Origin: Luteirhabdus pelagi
GTDB lineage: Bacteria > Bacteroidota > Bacteroidia > Flavobacteriales > Flavobacteriaceae
Direction: 5' to 3'
Assembly (NCBI RefSeq): GCF_016827595.1
Contig: NZ_JAECMS010000001.1
Coordinates: 62,001-126,000, forward strand
DNA: 64,000 nucleotides
Shown: positions 1 to 8,765 of the stretch, piece by piece
How the letters are laid out: every line of letters begins with the position of its first letter
How positions within the stretch are numbered: the first letter of the stretch is position 1
Position numbers and translations under genes: made by a program
The notes under the pieces: generated by a model
The model's input: the letters and a program-made list of their open reading frames with translations, nothing else
The model's database searches: none
What the model was told of the DNA's origin: nothing

Positions 1-1038
1 TTTGGGTTTCTTATTTCGCAAGATTCGCTTGATATTTTCGCCAAGGTGCTTTCCTTGCTGAATAGCGGGTTGCGCTACCTGTGGATGTCCTTTGGGAAAA
101 TCATCTGTTTCCATATAGGCAATATCACCCAAAGCGTAAATAGCGTCAGTGCCTTCTACCTTGCTGTAGCGATTTACGCGATATCGGTTTATTTTTTCGA
201 ACAGGGCATCGCCATCGATTCCTTTCACAGGAGCACCCGTCACACCTGCCGCCCAAATAAAGGCTTCTGTTTCGAAGGTTTTTCCAGATTTGGTGGAAAC
301 GGTTTTGCCATCGTAGTCTTCAATCATAGTATTCAGGTGAATCTCAACGCCAAGATCTTCGAGGAATTCCTGCGCTTTTTTGGATGCTTCTTCACTCATA
401 GGTGGCAATACACGATCTAAGCCTTCCAGCAAATGCACGTGCATTTCGCCTTCATTCATTTCAGTATAGTCCTTTTCGAGGATTCCCTTACGGAATTCAG
501 CCAAGGCGCCCGCCAGTTCAACACCCGTTGGTCCTGCACCCGCTATAACAAAGTTCAAGAGTCGTTTTCGTTCGGCTTCATCCTCGGTGATATCCGCCTT
601 TTCAATATTTTGAAGCATCAAGCTTCTAATGTTCAAGGCTTGCGGAACCGTTTTCATCGGCATGCTGTTTCGAGCAATGTTTTCGTTACCGAAATAATTC
701 GTTTTTGTGCCGGTCGCTATTATCAGATAATCATAGGTAAGATTTCCGATAGAAGTTTCGATTTCCTTTTTATCCTGATGGATATAATTTACTTCTGCAA
801 GGCGAAAGTGAAAATTTTTATTCTTTCTGAAAATTTTCCGAAGCGGATAGGCGATTGAGTCTGGTTCTAGTCCGCTAGTGGACACTTGATATAACAAGGG
901 TTGAAAGGTATGATAGTTGTGCTTGTCGAACAAAACGATCTGCACATCCTCTTTCTTAATTTTGTTGATAAAGGAGATTCCCGCAAAGCCGCCGCCAATC
1001 ACGACGATACGAGCTTGGTTGGTGGAAGGAATATTCAT
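1..1038 (-). CDS. ndh: Type II NADH:quinone oxidoreductase (NDH-2), 3' end cut by window
   Basis: Single-subunit flavoprotein that passes electrons from NADH to quinone at the membrane without pumping protons. The N-terminus begins MNIPSTNQARIVVIGGGFAG, an FAD-binding dinucleotide fold. A second nucleotide fold, FVIAGAGPTGVELAG, lies near residue 155. The AAGV and ALGD motifs typical of the pyridine-nucleotide disulfide oxidoreductase superfamily follow. The ATG at 1038 is the only start just before the first fold. 346 codons are inside the window and the frame is open to base 1, so the C-terminal part (perhaps 80-90 residues, judging by the family) is missing. It is divergent from the sigma factor gene across 124 bp. 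Confidence 0.93.
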   Translation of the reverse strand, partial: MNIPSTNQARIVVIGGGFAGISFINKIKKEDVQIVLFDKHNYHTFQPLLYQVSTSGLEPDSIAYPLRKIFRKNKNFHFRLAEVNYIHQDKKEIETSIGNLTYDYLIIATGTKTNYFGNENIARNSMPMKTVPQALNIRSLMLQNIEKADITEDEAERKRLLNFVIAGAGPTGVELAGALAEFRKGILEKDYTEMNEGEMHVHLLEGLDRVLPPMSEEASKKAQEFLEDLGVEIHLNTMIEDYDGKTVSTKSGKTFETEAFIWAAGVTGAPVKGIDGDALFEKINRYRVNRYSKVEGTDAIYALGDIAYMETDDFPKGHPQVAQPAIQQGKHLGENIKRILRNKKPK

Positions 1039-1104
1039 ATAATTGAAGTTCTATTCAAAAATAAGGAATGTAGGAGGGCTTACTTTCAAAAGTGTATTTT
1101 TTTA

Positions 1105-1162
1105 TGAAATTTGTAACAAACCGTAACGTTTCACTACCTATACTGCAATCAACTAAAAACCA
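1105..1162 (+). promoter_or_regulatory. Candidate promoter region of the ECF sigma operon
   Basis: The 124 bp between ndh and the sigma factor carries two direct GTAAC copies 10 bp apart (1113-1117 and 1123-1127), followed by TATACT near 1138. GTAAC-like -35 elements are common for ECF sigma factors that control themselves. That assignment is inference: no spacing consensus for this sigma factor is known to me. Confidence 0.3.
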
Positions 1163-1657
1163 TTGACGAAGGAGCTTGAACATAGTTTTGTTACGCAACT
1201 GGAGGCCAATCAGAACATTGTGCATAAGATCTGTCGGTTGTATACCCACGATCAGGAATCGCATAACGATCTGTTTCAGGAGATTACTATTCAGTTATGG
1301 AAGGCCTTTCCAAAGTTTCGAGGCGATTCGAAGTTTAGCACTTGGATGTATCGTGTGGCGTTGAATACTGCCATTACCTTATATCGGAAGAAGAAAAGAA
1401 GAGTCGATACCGGCGATTTTGAGTCGGTGAGCTTCAAGATAAAGGCAGAACCGTATGACGATACGATGGACAAACAGTTAAAGTTGATGTACCAGGCTGT
1501 GAAAACGCTTAATGATATTGATAAGGCGTTGGTGTTTTTGTATTTAGAGGACAAGCCGTATAAAGAGATTTCGGAAACACTTGGTATTAGTGAAGTGAAT
1601 GCTCGCGTAAAAATGAGCCGAGTGAAAGATAAATTACGTCAAATTTTGAACCCATAG
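1163..1657 (+). CDS. ECF-type RNA polymerase sigma-70 family factor
   Basis: A 164-residue alternative sigma factor that directs RNA polymerase to a small regulon. Region 2 is visible as DLFQEITIQLWKAFPKFRG (about residues 36-54) and STWMYRVALNTAITLYRKK. Region 4 (about 120-160) has YLEDKPYKEISETLGISE followed by VKMSRVKDKLRQIL, the helix-turn-helix that reads the -35 element. The start is TTG; there is no in-frame ATG before region 2.2, so translation from TTG is the best choice. The gene is followed 13 bp later by a membrane protein that may act as its partner. Confidence 0.9.
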   Translation: MTKELEHSFVTQLEANQNIVHKICRLYTHDQESHNDLFQEITIQLWKAFPKFRGDSKFSTWMYRVALNTAITLYRKKKRRVDTGDFESVSFKIKAEPYDDTMDKQLKLMYQAVKTLNDIDKALVFLYLEDKPYKEISETLGISEVNARVKMSRVKDKLRQILNP

Positions 1658-1670
1658 GAGGAACCTGACC

Positions 1671-2321
1671 ATGGATGAATTGGATTTATTAAAGAAAGAA
1701 TGGCAAAGCCGGGAGCAAGAGCTTCCAACGCTTTCCTACAACGACATTTACAAGATGTTGTTGAAGAAGTCTTCTTCTATCGTGAAGTGGATTTTCTACA
1801 TCAGTATTGCGGAATTATTGTTTTGGACACTTTTGGCCTTTGTGATGCCAGAATCGAGTGAAGAAGTAGTTGATGGGATGGGAATGCACACTGCAATGAT
1901 CATTATCAATATTGTTCATTATCTCATCTTTATTAGCTTCATCTATTATTTTTATAAGAACTATAAATCGATTCAGGTAACGGACTCGGTGAAGCAACTG
2001 ATGAAGAATATCCTAAAGACTCGAAAAACCGTCAAGTACTTCGTAATGTATAATGTTGGTGCCTCTGCGTTGATGCTTATTGGATTCAATATTTATTATT
2101 ATCTGAATAAGCACAGGTTATTTGAAGTAATGTCGGGCGAATTCGGATGGGGTAACACACAGCTTACTGAAGATAAATTTATAACGGTATTCTTTTTAGC
2201 CCAATTAATTATGGGTGTCGTTATTCTAGGCCTACTGCTACTGTTCTATCGCATTCTCTATGGTATTCTACTGCGAAGGTTGAAGCGAAACTATAGCGAG
2301 TTGAAGAAGATGGAAGTCTAG
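1671..2321 (+). CDS. Membrane protein downstream of ECF sigma factor, possible anti-sigma
   Basis: 216 residues. An acidic, soluble N-terminus of about 40 residues starts MDELDLLKKEWQSREQELPT. Four hydrophobic segments follow (near 40-60, 75-95, 120-145 and 175-200), and a basic C-terminal tail ends the protein. I do not recognise a catalytic motif. Position just after the sigma gene and the N-terminal cytosolic segment fit an anti-sigma factor or sensor, which is inference. Homologues in this position are often left as hypothetical or given misleading carotenoid-enzyme names. Confidence 0.7.
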   Translation: MDELDLLKKEWQSREQELPTLSYNDIYKMLLKKSSSIVKWIFYISIAELLFWTLLAFVMPESSEEVVDGMGMHTAMIIINIVHYLIFISFIYYFYKNYKSIQVTDSVKQLMKNILKTRKTVKYFVMYNVGASALMLIGFNIYYYLNKHRLFEVMSGEFGWGNTQLTEDKFITVFFLAQLIMGVVILGLLLLFYRILYGILLRRLKRNYSELKKMEV

Positions 2322-2550
2322 TGAACAGTGAACAGTGAACAGTGAGCGGTTAAGGTTGATGAGATAATCCTTGGCTTATTGCTCTTAGTAATTGACCGCT
2401 AGCTGTTGGCGGTTGGCTATTGGCCTTTAGCCTATTGAGATTTGGAATTTGGAATTTGGAGTTTAATAAGCTTTATACCTACAACCAACACTTCATACCA
2501 CCTGCCTTCATCCTAATGCCTATAGCCTATAGCTTACCGCTTACTGCATA
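2322..2550. repeat. Intergenic word-like repeats
   Basis: This 236-bp gap holds three tandem copies of GTGAACA (about 2322-2343). Word-like stretches such as TTGGCGGTTGGCTATTGGCC and tandem GGAATTT units (about 2440-2460) follow. No start, RNA gene or clear terminator is visible. The same vocabulary returns at 19985-20450 and 41191-41321. Confidence 0.75.
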
Positions 2551-2557
2551 AAGCACC

Positions 2558-3361
2558 TCAATACCGCCACTCTCGTTCCTTATTGAGCTCTTCTTCTTTT
2601 TCTAATTCTTCTTGTGGAATAACCTTTAAAAATGAAGGGTGCTGTTCGATAGCGTATTCTAATTTCTTTACAATATCATCTACGCTTTCATTTTCATAAT
2701 CGATATCCAAAGGCTCTTTGATTTCCATGGATTGAAGAATCCCTCTTTTCTTAATACGAATTCCTTTTCTATCAAAAGAGCGTCTAAATCCATCGATTAC
2801 AATGGGCACAACGATTGGCTTGTTCTTTTTTATGATGTGCGCGGTTCCACGGCGAATTGGCTTCCAAGGTTTGGTGGTTCCCTGTGGAAAGGTAATGACC
2901 CAACCATCCTCCAAGGCTTTGGTGATATTGCTCACGTCGCTCATCTTCACCTGACGGTTCACCTCTTTACCCTCCGCACGCCACGTGCGTTCGATGCTTA
3001 CAGAACCTGCGTAGGCCAAAATTTTAGGAAGCAAGCCCGATTGCATGGTTTCTTTGGCTGCTACGAAGTAAAGATTCAGTTTAGGATTCCACAGATAACC
3101 AATATTCTTGATATTATCGACACGTCCGCTTAGACTTGCATTAAACACATGAAACATCGCCACAACATCGGCAAAATAGGTTTGGTGGTTGCTGACGAAC
3201 AAGACGTTGTTATCGGGTAGCTCCTTAATGATTTCACTCCCGTGGATCTGAAGTTTATTAAAGCCCTTAAAACGCCTATGGGTCATAGCGCCCATAATTC
3301 GGATGAGCCATTTTTTCAAAAATAAAATATGTCCAAAAGGATTTTTCTTAAAAAGCCCCAT
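2558..3361 (-). CDS. PlsC-like 1-acyl-glycerol-3-phosphate acyltransferase family protein
   Basis: Probable membrane-associated acyltransferase that transfers an acyl chain to a lysophospholipid. The 267-residue protein has NHQTYFAD at residues 58-65 in the place of the NHx4D catalytic box, and FPQGT at 158-162 in the place of the FPEGT substrate box. The spacing in the first box is His-x5-Asp, one residue longer than in E. coli PlsC. A downstream segment VVPIVIDGFRRSFDRKG fits the conserved fourth block of the family. It is probably cotranscribed with the Nudix gene, which ends 75 bp upstream. The exact acceptor is unknown. Confidence 0.85.
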   Translation of the reverse strand: MGLFKKNPFGHILFLKKWLIRIMGAMTHRRFKGFNKLQIHGSEIIKELPDNNVLFVSNHQTYFADVVAMFHVFNASLSGRVDNIKNIGYLWNPKLNLYFVAAKETMQSGLLPKILAYAGSVSIERTWRAEGKEVNRQVKMSDVSNITKALEDGWVITFPQGTTKPWKPIRRGTAHIIKKNKPIVVPIVIDGFRRSFDRKGIRIKKRGILQSMEIKEPLDIDYENESVDDIVKKLEYAIEQHPSFLKVIPQEELEKEEELNKEREWRY

Positions 3362-3436
3362 AGTGTATTGCTCCTACTTTAAATTGGATAATGGCTTCCA
3401 AAAAAGCCGAATTGCAAAGATACGAAAAATCTATCT

Positions 3437-4078
3437 CTAGAGCACCTGAGACAATAGGCTGCGTACTTCGCTGAGCATCATGGCAGTGGCACCCCAGACA
3501 ACATTTTCGTTCAAACGAAAGGCCGGAACTTCAAGGTTGGTTGCATATGAGGTGGTAATGATTTCAGACACCAACACCTCTTCACTCATAAAGTGTTGTA
3601 ACGGCACTTCAATCAAGGCTTCCACCTCCTCCTCTTGGGGTATAAATGAAGGCGTCCTTTCGGTTATGCCCAAAAAAGGTTGAACAAAGAAATTAGAGGG
3701 CGGAATATAGAGTTCTGTAAGTTGTTTCAATACTTCAATTTGCGACCGTGGCACCCCTACTTCCTCTTCCGTTTCACGCAGTGCAGCGTCTTGTAAGGAA
3801 GCATCCTCATTCTCCAGTTTCCCACCTGGAAATCCTACCTGGTTAGAATGAACCCCCTTATAGCTTTTTCGAAGAATAAGGATAAGATGCGTTTCTTCGT
3901 TTAAGGAAGGATAAAACAAAGCCATCACCCCTGCTTTTCGAGCCGTTTTCGCTTTTTCAGCCTGTCGCTTCAATTCACGAAGTCGCTCGATGGGAGCCAT
4001 TTTAAGATGCTCCGCTTCGCCGGGAAGTTCGAGATTTCTTACTTTTACAATCCGTTGTTGAAACGTTGAAAATTCCAT
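3437..4078 (-). CDS. Nudix hydrolase, CoA pyrophosphatase type (NudL-like)
   Basis: Predicted to split CoA or acyl-CoA into 4'-phosphopantetheine and 3',5'-ADP. It has the Nudix box GGKLENEDASLQDAALRETE (residues about 85-104, continuing EEVGV). That box has the extra residue typical of NudL, and it is preceded by LILRKSYKGVHSNQVGFPGG, which matches the UPF0035 signature. Length (213 residues) fits. The ATG at 4078 lies only 5 bp from the divergent ATG of the cyclophilin gene, so its promoter must lie inside that gene. Downstream comes the acyltransferase gene; both act on acyl-group metabolism, which may explain the pairing. Confidence 0.88.
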   Translation of the reverse strand: MEFSTFQQRIVKVRNLELPGEAEHLKMAPIERLRELKRQAEKAKTARKAGVMALFYPSLNEETHLILILRKSYKGVHSNQVGFPGGKLENEDASLQDAALRETEEEVGVPRSQIEVLKQLTELYIPPSNFFVQPFLGITERTPSFIPQEEEVEALIEVPLQHFMSEEVLVSEIITTSYATNLEVPAFRLNENVVWGATAMMLSEVRSLLSQVL

Positions 4079-4083
4079 TATCT

Positions 4084-4818
4084 ATGAAAACCCTTTCCTG
4101 TTTAGCAATTGTTTTGGTACTGCTTTTTGCAAGCTGTGAAGATACTAAAAAGACCTCCGATGCGAAAGATGAAGTGACTAAAAGCGAGACCTCTTCCAAA
4201 GATACTTCAACAGAAAAAAAAGAAACCGTTTCCAAAGAAGAAAAAGTGAAGGATACTTCAGGTACAAACTATCCTAAAATTACGGAGGAAAACATGGCCG
4301 AATTTCTCACCGAATACGGAAAGAACAATCCTGAAACCAAGGTGAAGATCACTACCCGAATTGGTGATATTGTCATCGACTTATATGAAGATACACCCTT
4401 ACACCGCGCCAATTTTATCTATTTGGTGAAACAGGAGTATTACAACAACACTTTTTTTCATCGTATTGTGCCAAATTTTATCATTCAGGGTGGCAACAGC
4501 GACCTTCCCTCCACCAATGAAAAGCGGGCCGAGCTGGCAGAAGATTATCTGCTTCCTGCAGAAATAAAACGAAACCACTTTTACGGTTCGGTTAGTGGTG
4601 CCAAGGAATATCGCGAAAACCCAGACAATCGATCCGCTCCGTTCGAATTCTTCATTTTCCTAGGACCACCAAGTTCTACTGGTCATTTGGACGGTAGTTA
4701 CACGGTCTTCGGACGTGTATCAGAGGGAATGGATGTTGTTGAAGAAATCGCCAATCTTCCGTCCGATGAAGGCGAATGGCCAAAGCAAAATGTCTATATA
4801 AAAGCGAAAGTACTGTAG
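4084..4818 (+). CDS. Cyclophilin-type peptidyl-prolyl isomerase lipoprotein
   Basis: Envelope-anchored folding catalyst that isomerises prolyl bonds. The start at ATG 4084 gives a lipoprotein signal MKTLSCLAIVLVLLFASC, with Cys18 as the lipidated residue. An upstream in-frame TTG (4066) would spoil the signal and lies inside the divergent Nudix gene. A charged, Ser/Lys/Glu-rich linker (about 19-65) leads to the cyclophilin domain, with FFHRIVPNFIIQGG as the active-site strand and STGHLDGSYTVFGRV near the C-terminus. It ends 10 bp from the convergent TRIC gene. Confidence 0.92.
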   Translation: MKTLSCLAIVLVLLFASCEDTKKTSDAKDEVTKSETSSKDTSTEKKETVSKEEKVKDTSGTNYPKITEENMAEFLTEYGKNNPETKVKITTRIGDIVIDLYEDTPLHRANFIYLVKQEYYNNTFFHRIVPNFIIQGGNSDLPSTNEKRAELAEDYLLPAEIKRNHFYGSVSGAKEYRENPDNRSAPFEFFIFLGPPSSTGHLDGSYTVFGRVSEGMDVVEEIANLPSDEGEWPKQNVYIKAKVL

Positions 4819-4828
4819 TAACTATTTA

Positions 4829-5440
4829 TTATTCCTTTTCCCGATACAAGGTTGGTAATGATACATTGAAGGTTACGGCCAAAAGGCGTACAGTTATCAC
4901 AATACTTCCTGAAATGATGACTACCCATTCCTGCGAGATAGTAGTCTTCAACAATAAGAAGTACGTCAGTCCACCTATAATACAAGCCGTTGCATAAATT
5001 TCCTTTCGGAAAATAATCGGAATTTCATTACATAGAATATCACGAATAACCCCACCAAAACAAGCGGTCATAGTTCCCAAGGCGATACAGATAAGCGGGG
5101 GAAGGCCTGCTGCCATTCCCTTTTCCAAGCCTACAATAGTATACAGAGCTATCCCGATGGTATCGAACAAAAAAAGCGACCGCCGTACATACCCCAGCTT
5201 CTTTCGAAAGATAACAGCAAGTACTGCGGAGCCAAAGATGACATAAACGAAGGTAAGATTGCGCATCCATGCAATATTGGCACCCAATAACAAGTCGCGC
5301 AACGTACCACCACCCGCTGCCGTTACAAAAGCGATGATAAAAATACCAAAGGCATCCAATCGTTTGTTCATGGCCGTAAGCACCCCTGAAATGGAGAAGG
5401 CAATAGTACCTAGAATATCTATGATGAAAAATACGTTCAT
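4829..5440 (-). CDS. TRIC-type (UPF0126/YicG family) cation channel protein
   Basis: A 203-residue, seven-helix membrane protein. It carries the family's duplicated glycine motifs: AAGGGTLRDLLLG near residue 41 and CFGGVIRDILCNE near 126. Bacterial and archaeal members of the trimeric intracellular cation channel family form homotrimeric monovalent cation channels; the role in this cell is not known. The ATG overlaps the stop of the upstream RDD gene by 4 bp (ATGA), which suggests translational coupling. Confidence 0.9.
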   Translation of the reverse strand: MNVFFIIDILGTIAFSISGVLTAMNKRLDAFGIFIIAFVTAAGGGTLRDLLLGANIAWMRNLTFVYVIFGSAVLAVIFRKKLGYVRRSLFLFDTIGIALYTIVGLEKGMAAGLPPLICIALGTMTACFGGVIRDILCNEIPIIFRKEIYATACIIGGLTYFLLLKTTISQEWVVIISGSIVITVRLLAVTFNVSLPTLYREKE

Positions 5441-6150
5441 GCCTGTTGGGTGTAAAAACTGTAGTCCTTAATAACGGTATCCACGAATACCACTGGTTTC
5501 GTTTCAAAAGAGACATCCATCACGCTAGAGATGCGATCAGACAATTTCAGAATAACATTGTGTTGTCCCTTAAATCGCGCCTGCTGATACAGGTTTTTAA
5601 TGGTTTGCATCTCAGCATCGCTAAAAACGGTCACTTGCGGATAGGTAGGCACATAATCATCTGGAATATCGGCCAATACGGTCTGTTTGAAGGAAATTGT
5701 TTTCTTTTCGCTAATGACCGTGGTTTTAGCAGCGATATCGCCTAGCCGTTGCCCTTTTCCATTAAAAAGAATAACCACTACCGCTACCCCACCAGAGCTT
5801 AAACTGATATCGACCAGTCGCAACAACCAACGTAGCATATAGTTTGAGAAGGCGGGCTTGCTACCATCCAACATTACGACCCTAATCTTTAGAACGGCCT
5901 TTCCTGGGGTTTGGCCATTCCAAAAGGTTTCCCACAGCAAATGGTAAAGAAAGATGGGAAGTCCGATTGACATCGCTGCAAGCCAGCCCATATCGAACGT
6001 ATTAATATTTGATAGGAGGAAGGAAACACCAATGATATACACAAACAGAATAAGTCCATCCACCAAATACGCCAAAATACGCTCCCCCACACCGGCAACA
6101 TTCTGTACCAAATTGACATTTTGCGCGGTTTCTATTTGAAAATTATCCAT
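5437..6150 (-). CDS. RDD family membrane protein
   Basis: The start at ATG 6150 (MDNFQIETAQNVNLVQN) is preferred over an upstream codon that would intrude into the divergent gene. The RDD domain begins with GVGERILAYLVDGLILFVY, which contains the first Arg and Asp of the RDD signature. It continues through QTPGKAVLKIRVV and MLRWLLRLVD. About three hydrophobic segments are followed by a soluble C-terminal tail of about 90 residues. RDD proteins are small membrane proteins, some linked to ion exchange, but function here is unknown. It is divergent, with 33 bp between starts, from the SpoIIM-MoxR cluster, an arrangement I recall as common in this phylum. Confidence 0.88.
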   Translation of the reverse strand: MDNFQIETAQNVNLVQNVAGVGERILAYLVDGLILFVYIIGVSFLLSNINTFDMGWLAAMSIGLPIFLYHLLWETFWNGQTPGKAVLKIRVVMLDGSKPAFSNYMLRWLLRLVDISLSSGGVAVVVILFNGKGQRLGDIAAKTTVISEKKTISFKQTVLADIPDDYVPTYPQVTVFSDAEMQTIKNLYQQARFKGQHNVILKLSDRISSVMDVSFETKPVVFVDTVIKDYSFYTQQA

Positions 6151-6183
6151 GAAAACTGTTTCTTTGAGGCAAATTGGCACACC

Positions 6184-7170
6184 ATGCGCGAAGCCGCTTT
6201 TGCGAAGCAAAATAAAGATAAATGGTTAACATTTGAAAACGTTCTTCGGAATAATGCCCCGATTTCTCCAGATGAACTCAGCGCACTTTATATCGAAATT
6301 ACCGACCATTTAAGCTACGCACAAACGTTTTACCCTAATAGCAACACCGTTCGATACCTGAATGGTTTATCGGTGTTGGCGCATCAAAAGATTTATAAAA
6401 CCAAACGCGAATCGCGAACGCGCTTCATCACTTTTTATACCAAAGAGTTTCCAGCCTTCTTTGCGCAATACCACAAACAGCTTTTGGTAGCGTTTTTATT
6501 CTTTTTGCTTTTTTCCATCATCGGTGCTTATTCTGCAGCCACCGATGGCGATTTTGTACGATTAATCATGGGCGACGCCTATGTAAATATGACCTTAGAC
6601 AATATTGAAAAGGGCGATCCGATGGCAGTTTATAAGGAAGCCGAACAGATGGATATGTTTTTGGGCATCACCATCAATAACATTAAAGTTTCGCTATATG
6701 CTTTTATGTTAGGGGTATTCTTGAGCGTTGGTACGCTTTTTATCGTGATGCGAAATGCCATTATGCTTGGTTCCTTTCAGTATTTCTTTTACGACCATGG
6801 CCTGTTATGGGAATCGGCCCGTACCATTTGGATTCATGGTACGATTGAAATATCCGTCATAATCATTGCAAGCTGTGCAGGACTCGTATTGGGCAATAGC
6901 ATTCTCTTTCCAGGAACCTATACCCGTCTACAATCCTTCACTCGTGGCGCTAAGGATGGACTAAAAATTTTACTGAGTACAGTGCCATTTTTCATTATTG
7001 CCGGATTTTTGGAAGGCTTTGTAACGCGTCACACTGAAATGCCCGACTGGCTGGCCATTCTAATTATCGGCAGCTCGCTTTTCGGTATTCTTTATTATTA
7101 TGTTTTATACCCTATTCAACTAAAAAGAAAAAATGAACGACAACTACGTGAACTTCAAGAAGCAGCGTGA
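6184..7170 (+). CDS. SpoIIM-like (stage II sporulation protein M family) membrane protein
   Basis: 328 residues from ATG 6184. A soluble N-terminal stretch of about 95 residues (MREAAFAKQNKDKWLTFENV) is followed by roughly six membrane segments. Conserved family features include ITINNIKVSLYAFMLGVFLSVGT and IWIHGTIEISVIIIASCAGLVLG. The organism is not a spore former; in Bacteroidota the family typically occurs beside MoxR ATPases. The gene heads the cluster and its 3' end overlaps the next start by 38 bp. Role in the membrane is unknown; it may be part of a MoxR-dependent assembly. Confidence 0.88.
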   Translation: MREAAFAKQNKDKWLTFENVLRNNAPISPDELSALYIEITDHLSYAQTFYPNSNTVRYLNGLSVLAHQKIYKTKRESRTRFITFYTKEFPAFFAQYHKQLLVAFLFFLLFSIIGAYSAATDGDFVRLIMGDAYVNMTLDNIEKGDPMAVYKEAEQMDMFLGITINNIKVSLYAFMLGVFLSVGTLFIVMRNAIMLGSFQYFFYDHGLLWESARTIWIHGTIEISVIIIASCAGLVLGNSILFPGTYTRLQSFTRGAKDGLKILLSTVPFFIIAGFLEGFVTRHTEMPDWLAILIIGSSLFGILYYYVLYPIQLKRKNERQLRELQEAA

Positions 7171-8002
7171 GCTGGGAGCTATTTTAACCGATACTTTTAA
7201 ATTCATTCGCTTGGAATGTAAGCCTTTGGGAGGTATGATCTTAAAATATGCGGGGCCTGCCTTGCTGATCGTAATCTTCGCGTATATCTATTATATGCAG
7301 ACGACGCTGGGCAACCTTGGTTTGCTAAATACAGCTATGGATTTCGGTGCCTATACGGCTGGAATATTCATCGCCTTACTATTGTTAATGGTGTCAGGTT
7401 TGGCTTTTTACGCGTTGCTCTACGGAACGATTATTCATTATGTGAAGATATACATCGCAAATAACGGGGTTGTCGATAAAAAAGAAGTGTCTCAAGGAAT
7501 TAAAAAGGACTTTTGGCGCTTGTTCGGACTGACCTTCTTGGTTGGGATTATGGCGGGTATCGGATTGGTATTGTGCATCATTCCTGGAATTTACCTCGGG
7601 ACCGTATTGGCTTCCACCTACGCTATTTTAGTTATTGAACGCAGGGGGATCAGCGATTCCATAAGTTATAGCTTTGACCTTATTCGAGGAGAATGGTGGA
7701 TTACCTTTGCCACATATCTCGTAATTTTCTTATTGTTTTACCTCATTACATTTGTATTTAACATTCCCCAATACATTTATTTTTTCGTCCAAACATTCGT
7801 GCGGTCTCAGGAAATATCGGCAGATCCTACCGCTATGTTCGATTGGATCTACTTTGCCTTAAATGGGATTGCCCTCCTTGCTCAGTATTTGTTGCATTCC
7901 CTTATCGTTATCGCTACAATATTGGTGTACTATAATTTAAATGAAAAGAAACACCTCACGGGAACTATGGAAACCATCGATAATTTAGGAAAACAGCAGT
8001 AA
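7133..8002 (+). CDS. Polytopic membrane protein in the MoxR cluster
   Basis: 289 residues, unrecognised beyond its context. After a short basic N-terminus (MNDNYVNFKKQRELGAILTD) come about six hydrophobic segments. A central GLVLCIIPGIYLGTVLASTYAILVIE motif (in pieces: LCIIPGIYLG, ILVIERRG) is typical of polytopic proteins of the DUF975/glycerophosphoryl-diester-phosphodiesterase-membrane type. The ATG lies 38 bp inside the SpoIIM-like gene in another frame, so coupling is likely. No catalytic residues are visible. Confidence 0.75.
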   Translation: MNDNYVNFKKQRELGAILTDTFKFIRLECKPLGGMILKYAGPALLIVIFAYIYYMQTTLGNLGLLNTAMDFGAYTAGIFIALLLLMVSGLAFYALLYGTIIHYVKIYIANNGVVDKKEVSQGIKKDFWRLFGLTFLVGIMAGIGLVLCIIPGIYLGTVLASTYAILVIERRGISDSISYSFDLIRGEWWITFATYLVIFLLFYLITFVFNIPQYIYFFVQTFVRSQEISADPTAMFDWIYFALNGIALLAQYLLHSLIVIATILVYYNLNEKKHLTGTMETIDNLGKQQ

Positions 8003-8009
8003 TTCAGGA

Positions 8010-8765
8010 ATGCGAACCTTATTCTTTTTCATATTATTTATAGTGCCATTCGTATCGAATGCAACGACAGTACAAGGTATTGCTCGCGATACGACGGCGG
8101 TGCAATATGATGAAGGTAGCGCCGTAGAACCTGTATCGTTTTCAGAAGAAAAATTGAAGGAGTATCGGACTGATGAGGCCTTCGATTATACCGAGGCGAA
8201 ACGTGAAAAAAGTTGGTGGGACAAATTGATGGATTGGTTTGCCAATATCTGGAATAGCTTCTGGCGATGGTTGTTTGGCGATTTTAGGGGGAATTCCTTC
8301 TTGCTGTTTTTGTTTGAAGTATTACCCTGGCTTATCGTATTAGGAATCATCATTTTTATCGTTTGGTTATTTTATAAATTGAATCCGGGCGCTAGTTTCT
8401 TGAAGTCGAAAGAAACACCTGAAGTTTTCTTCACCGAAGAAGAAGAAATCATCAAAACCAAGGATATTCGGGCGCTAATCGATAAGGCCTTAAGCGAAGG
8501 CAATTTTCGCCTGGCCATTCGCTACTACTATCTGCTAATCCTGAAACAGTTGACCGATGCGGAAATAATAGATTATGAATTTGATAAAACCAATGCCGAT
8601 TATATTTCGGAAATAGAGGAAGCCCTGTTGAACCAACAGTTCCGAAAGGCCACGCTACTGTACGATTATATCTGGTATGGAAATTTTTCGGTAACCCAAT
8701 CCGACTTCAACAAGGCTGAGATAACCTTTACGAATCTTCAACAAAATATTCCCGGCCATGAGTAA
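8010..8765 (+). CDS. DUF4129 domain membrane protein
   Basis: 251 residues with a signal peptide (MRTLFFFILFIVPFVSNA), a Trp-rich juxtamembrane stretch (SWWDKLMDWFANIWNSFWRW) and one transmembrane segment near 105-125. The cytosolic DUF4129 domain (about 145-245) contains RLAIRYYYLLILKQL and TNADYISEI. DUF4129 proteins accompany MoxR/DUF58 systems. The gene begins 7 bp after the preceding stop, and its end overlaps the DUF4350 gene by 8 bp. Confidence 0.85.
   Translation: MRTLFFFILFIVPFVSNATTVQGIARDTTAVQYDEGSAVEPVSFSEEKLKEYRTDEAFDYTEAKREKSWWDKLMDWFANIWNSFWRWLFGDFRGNSFLLFLFEVLPWLIVLGIIIFIVWLFYKLNPGASFLKSKETPEVFFTEEEEIIKTKDIRALIDKALSEGNFRLAIRYYYLLILKQLTDAEIIDYEFDKTNADYISEIEEALLNQQFRKATLLYDYIWYGNFSVTQSDFNKAEITFTNLQQNIPGHE

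Noticed and set aside
46-858. Plus-strand reading frames of 124 and 141 codons
   Set aside because: They are antisense to the well-supported NADH dehydrogenase gene and have no family features.
5040-5516. 158-codon minus-strand frame
   Set aside because: It overlaps the TRIC and RDD genes in another frame and shows no recognisable domain.
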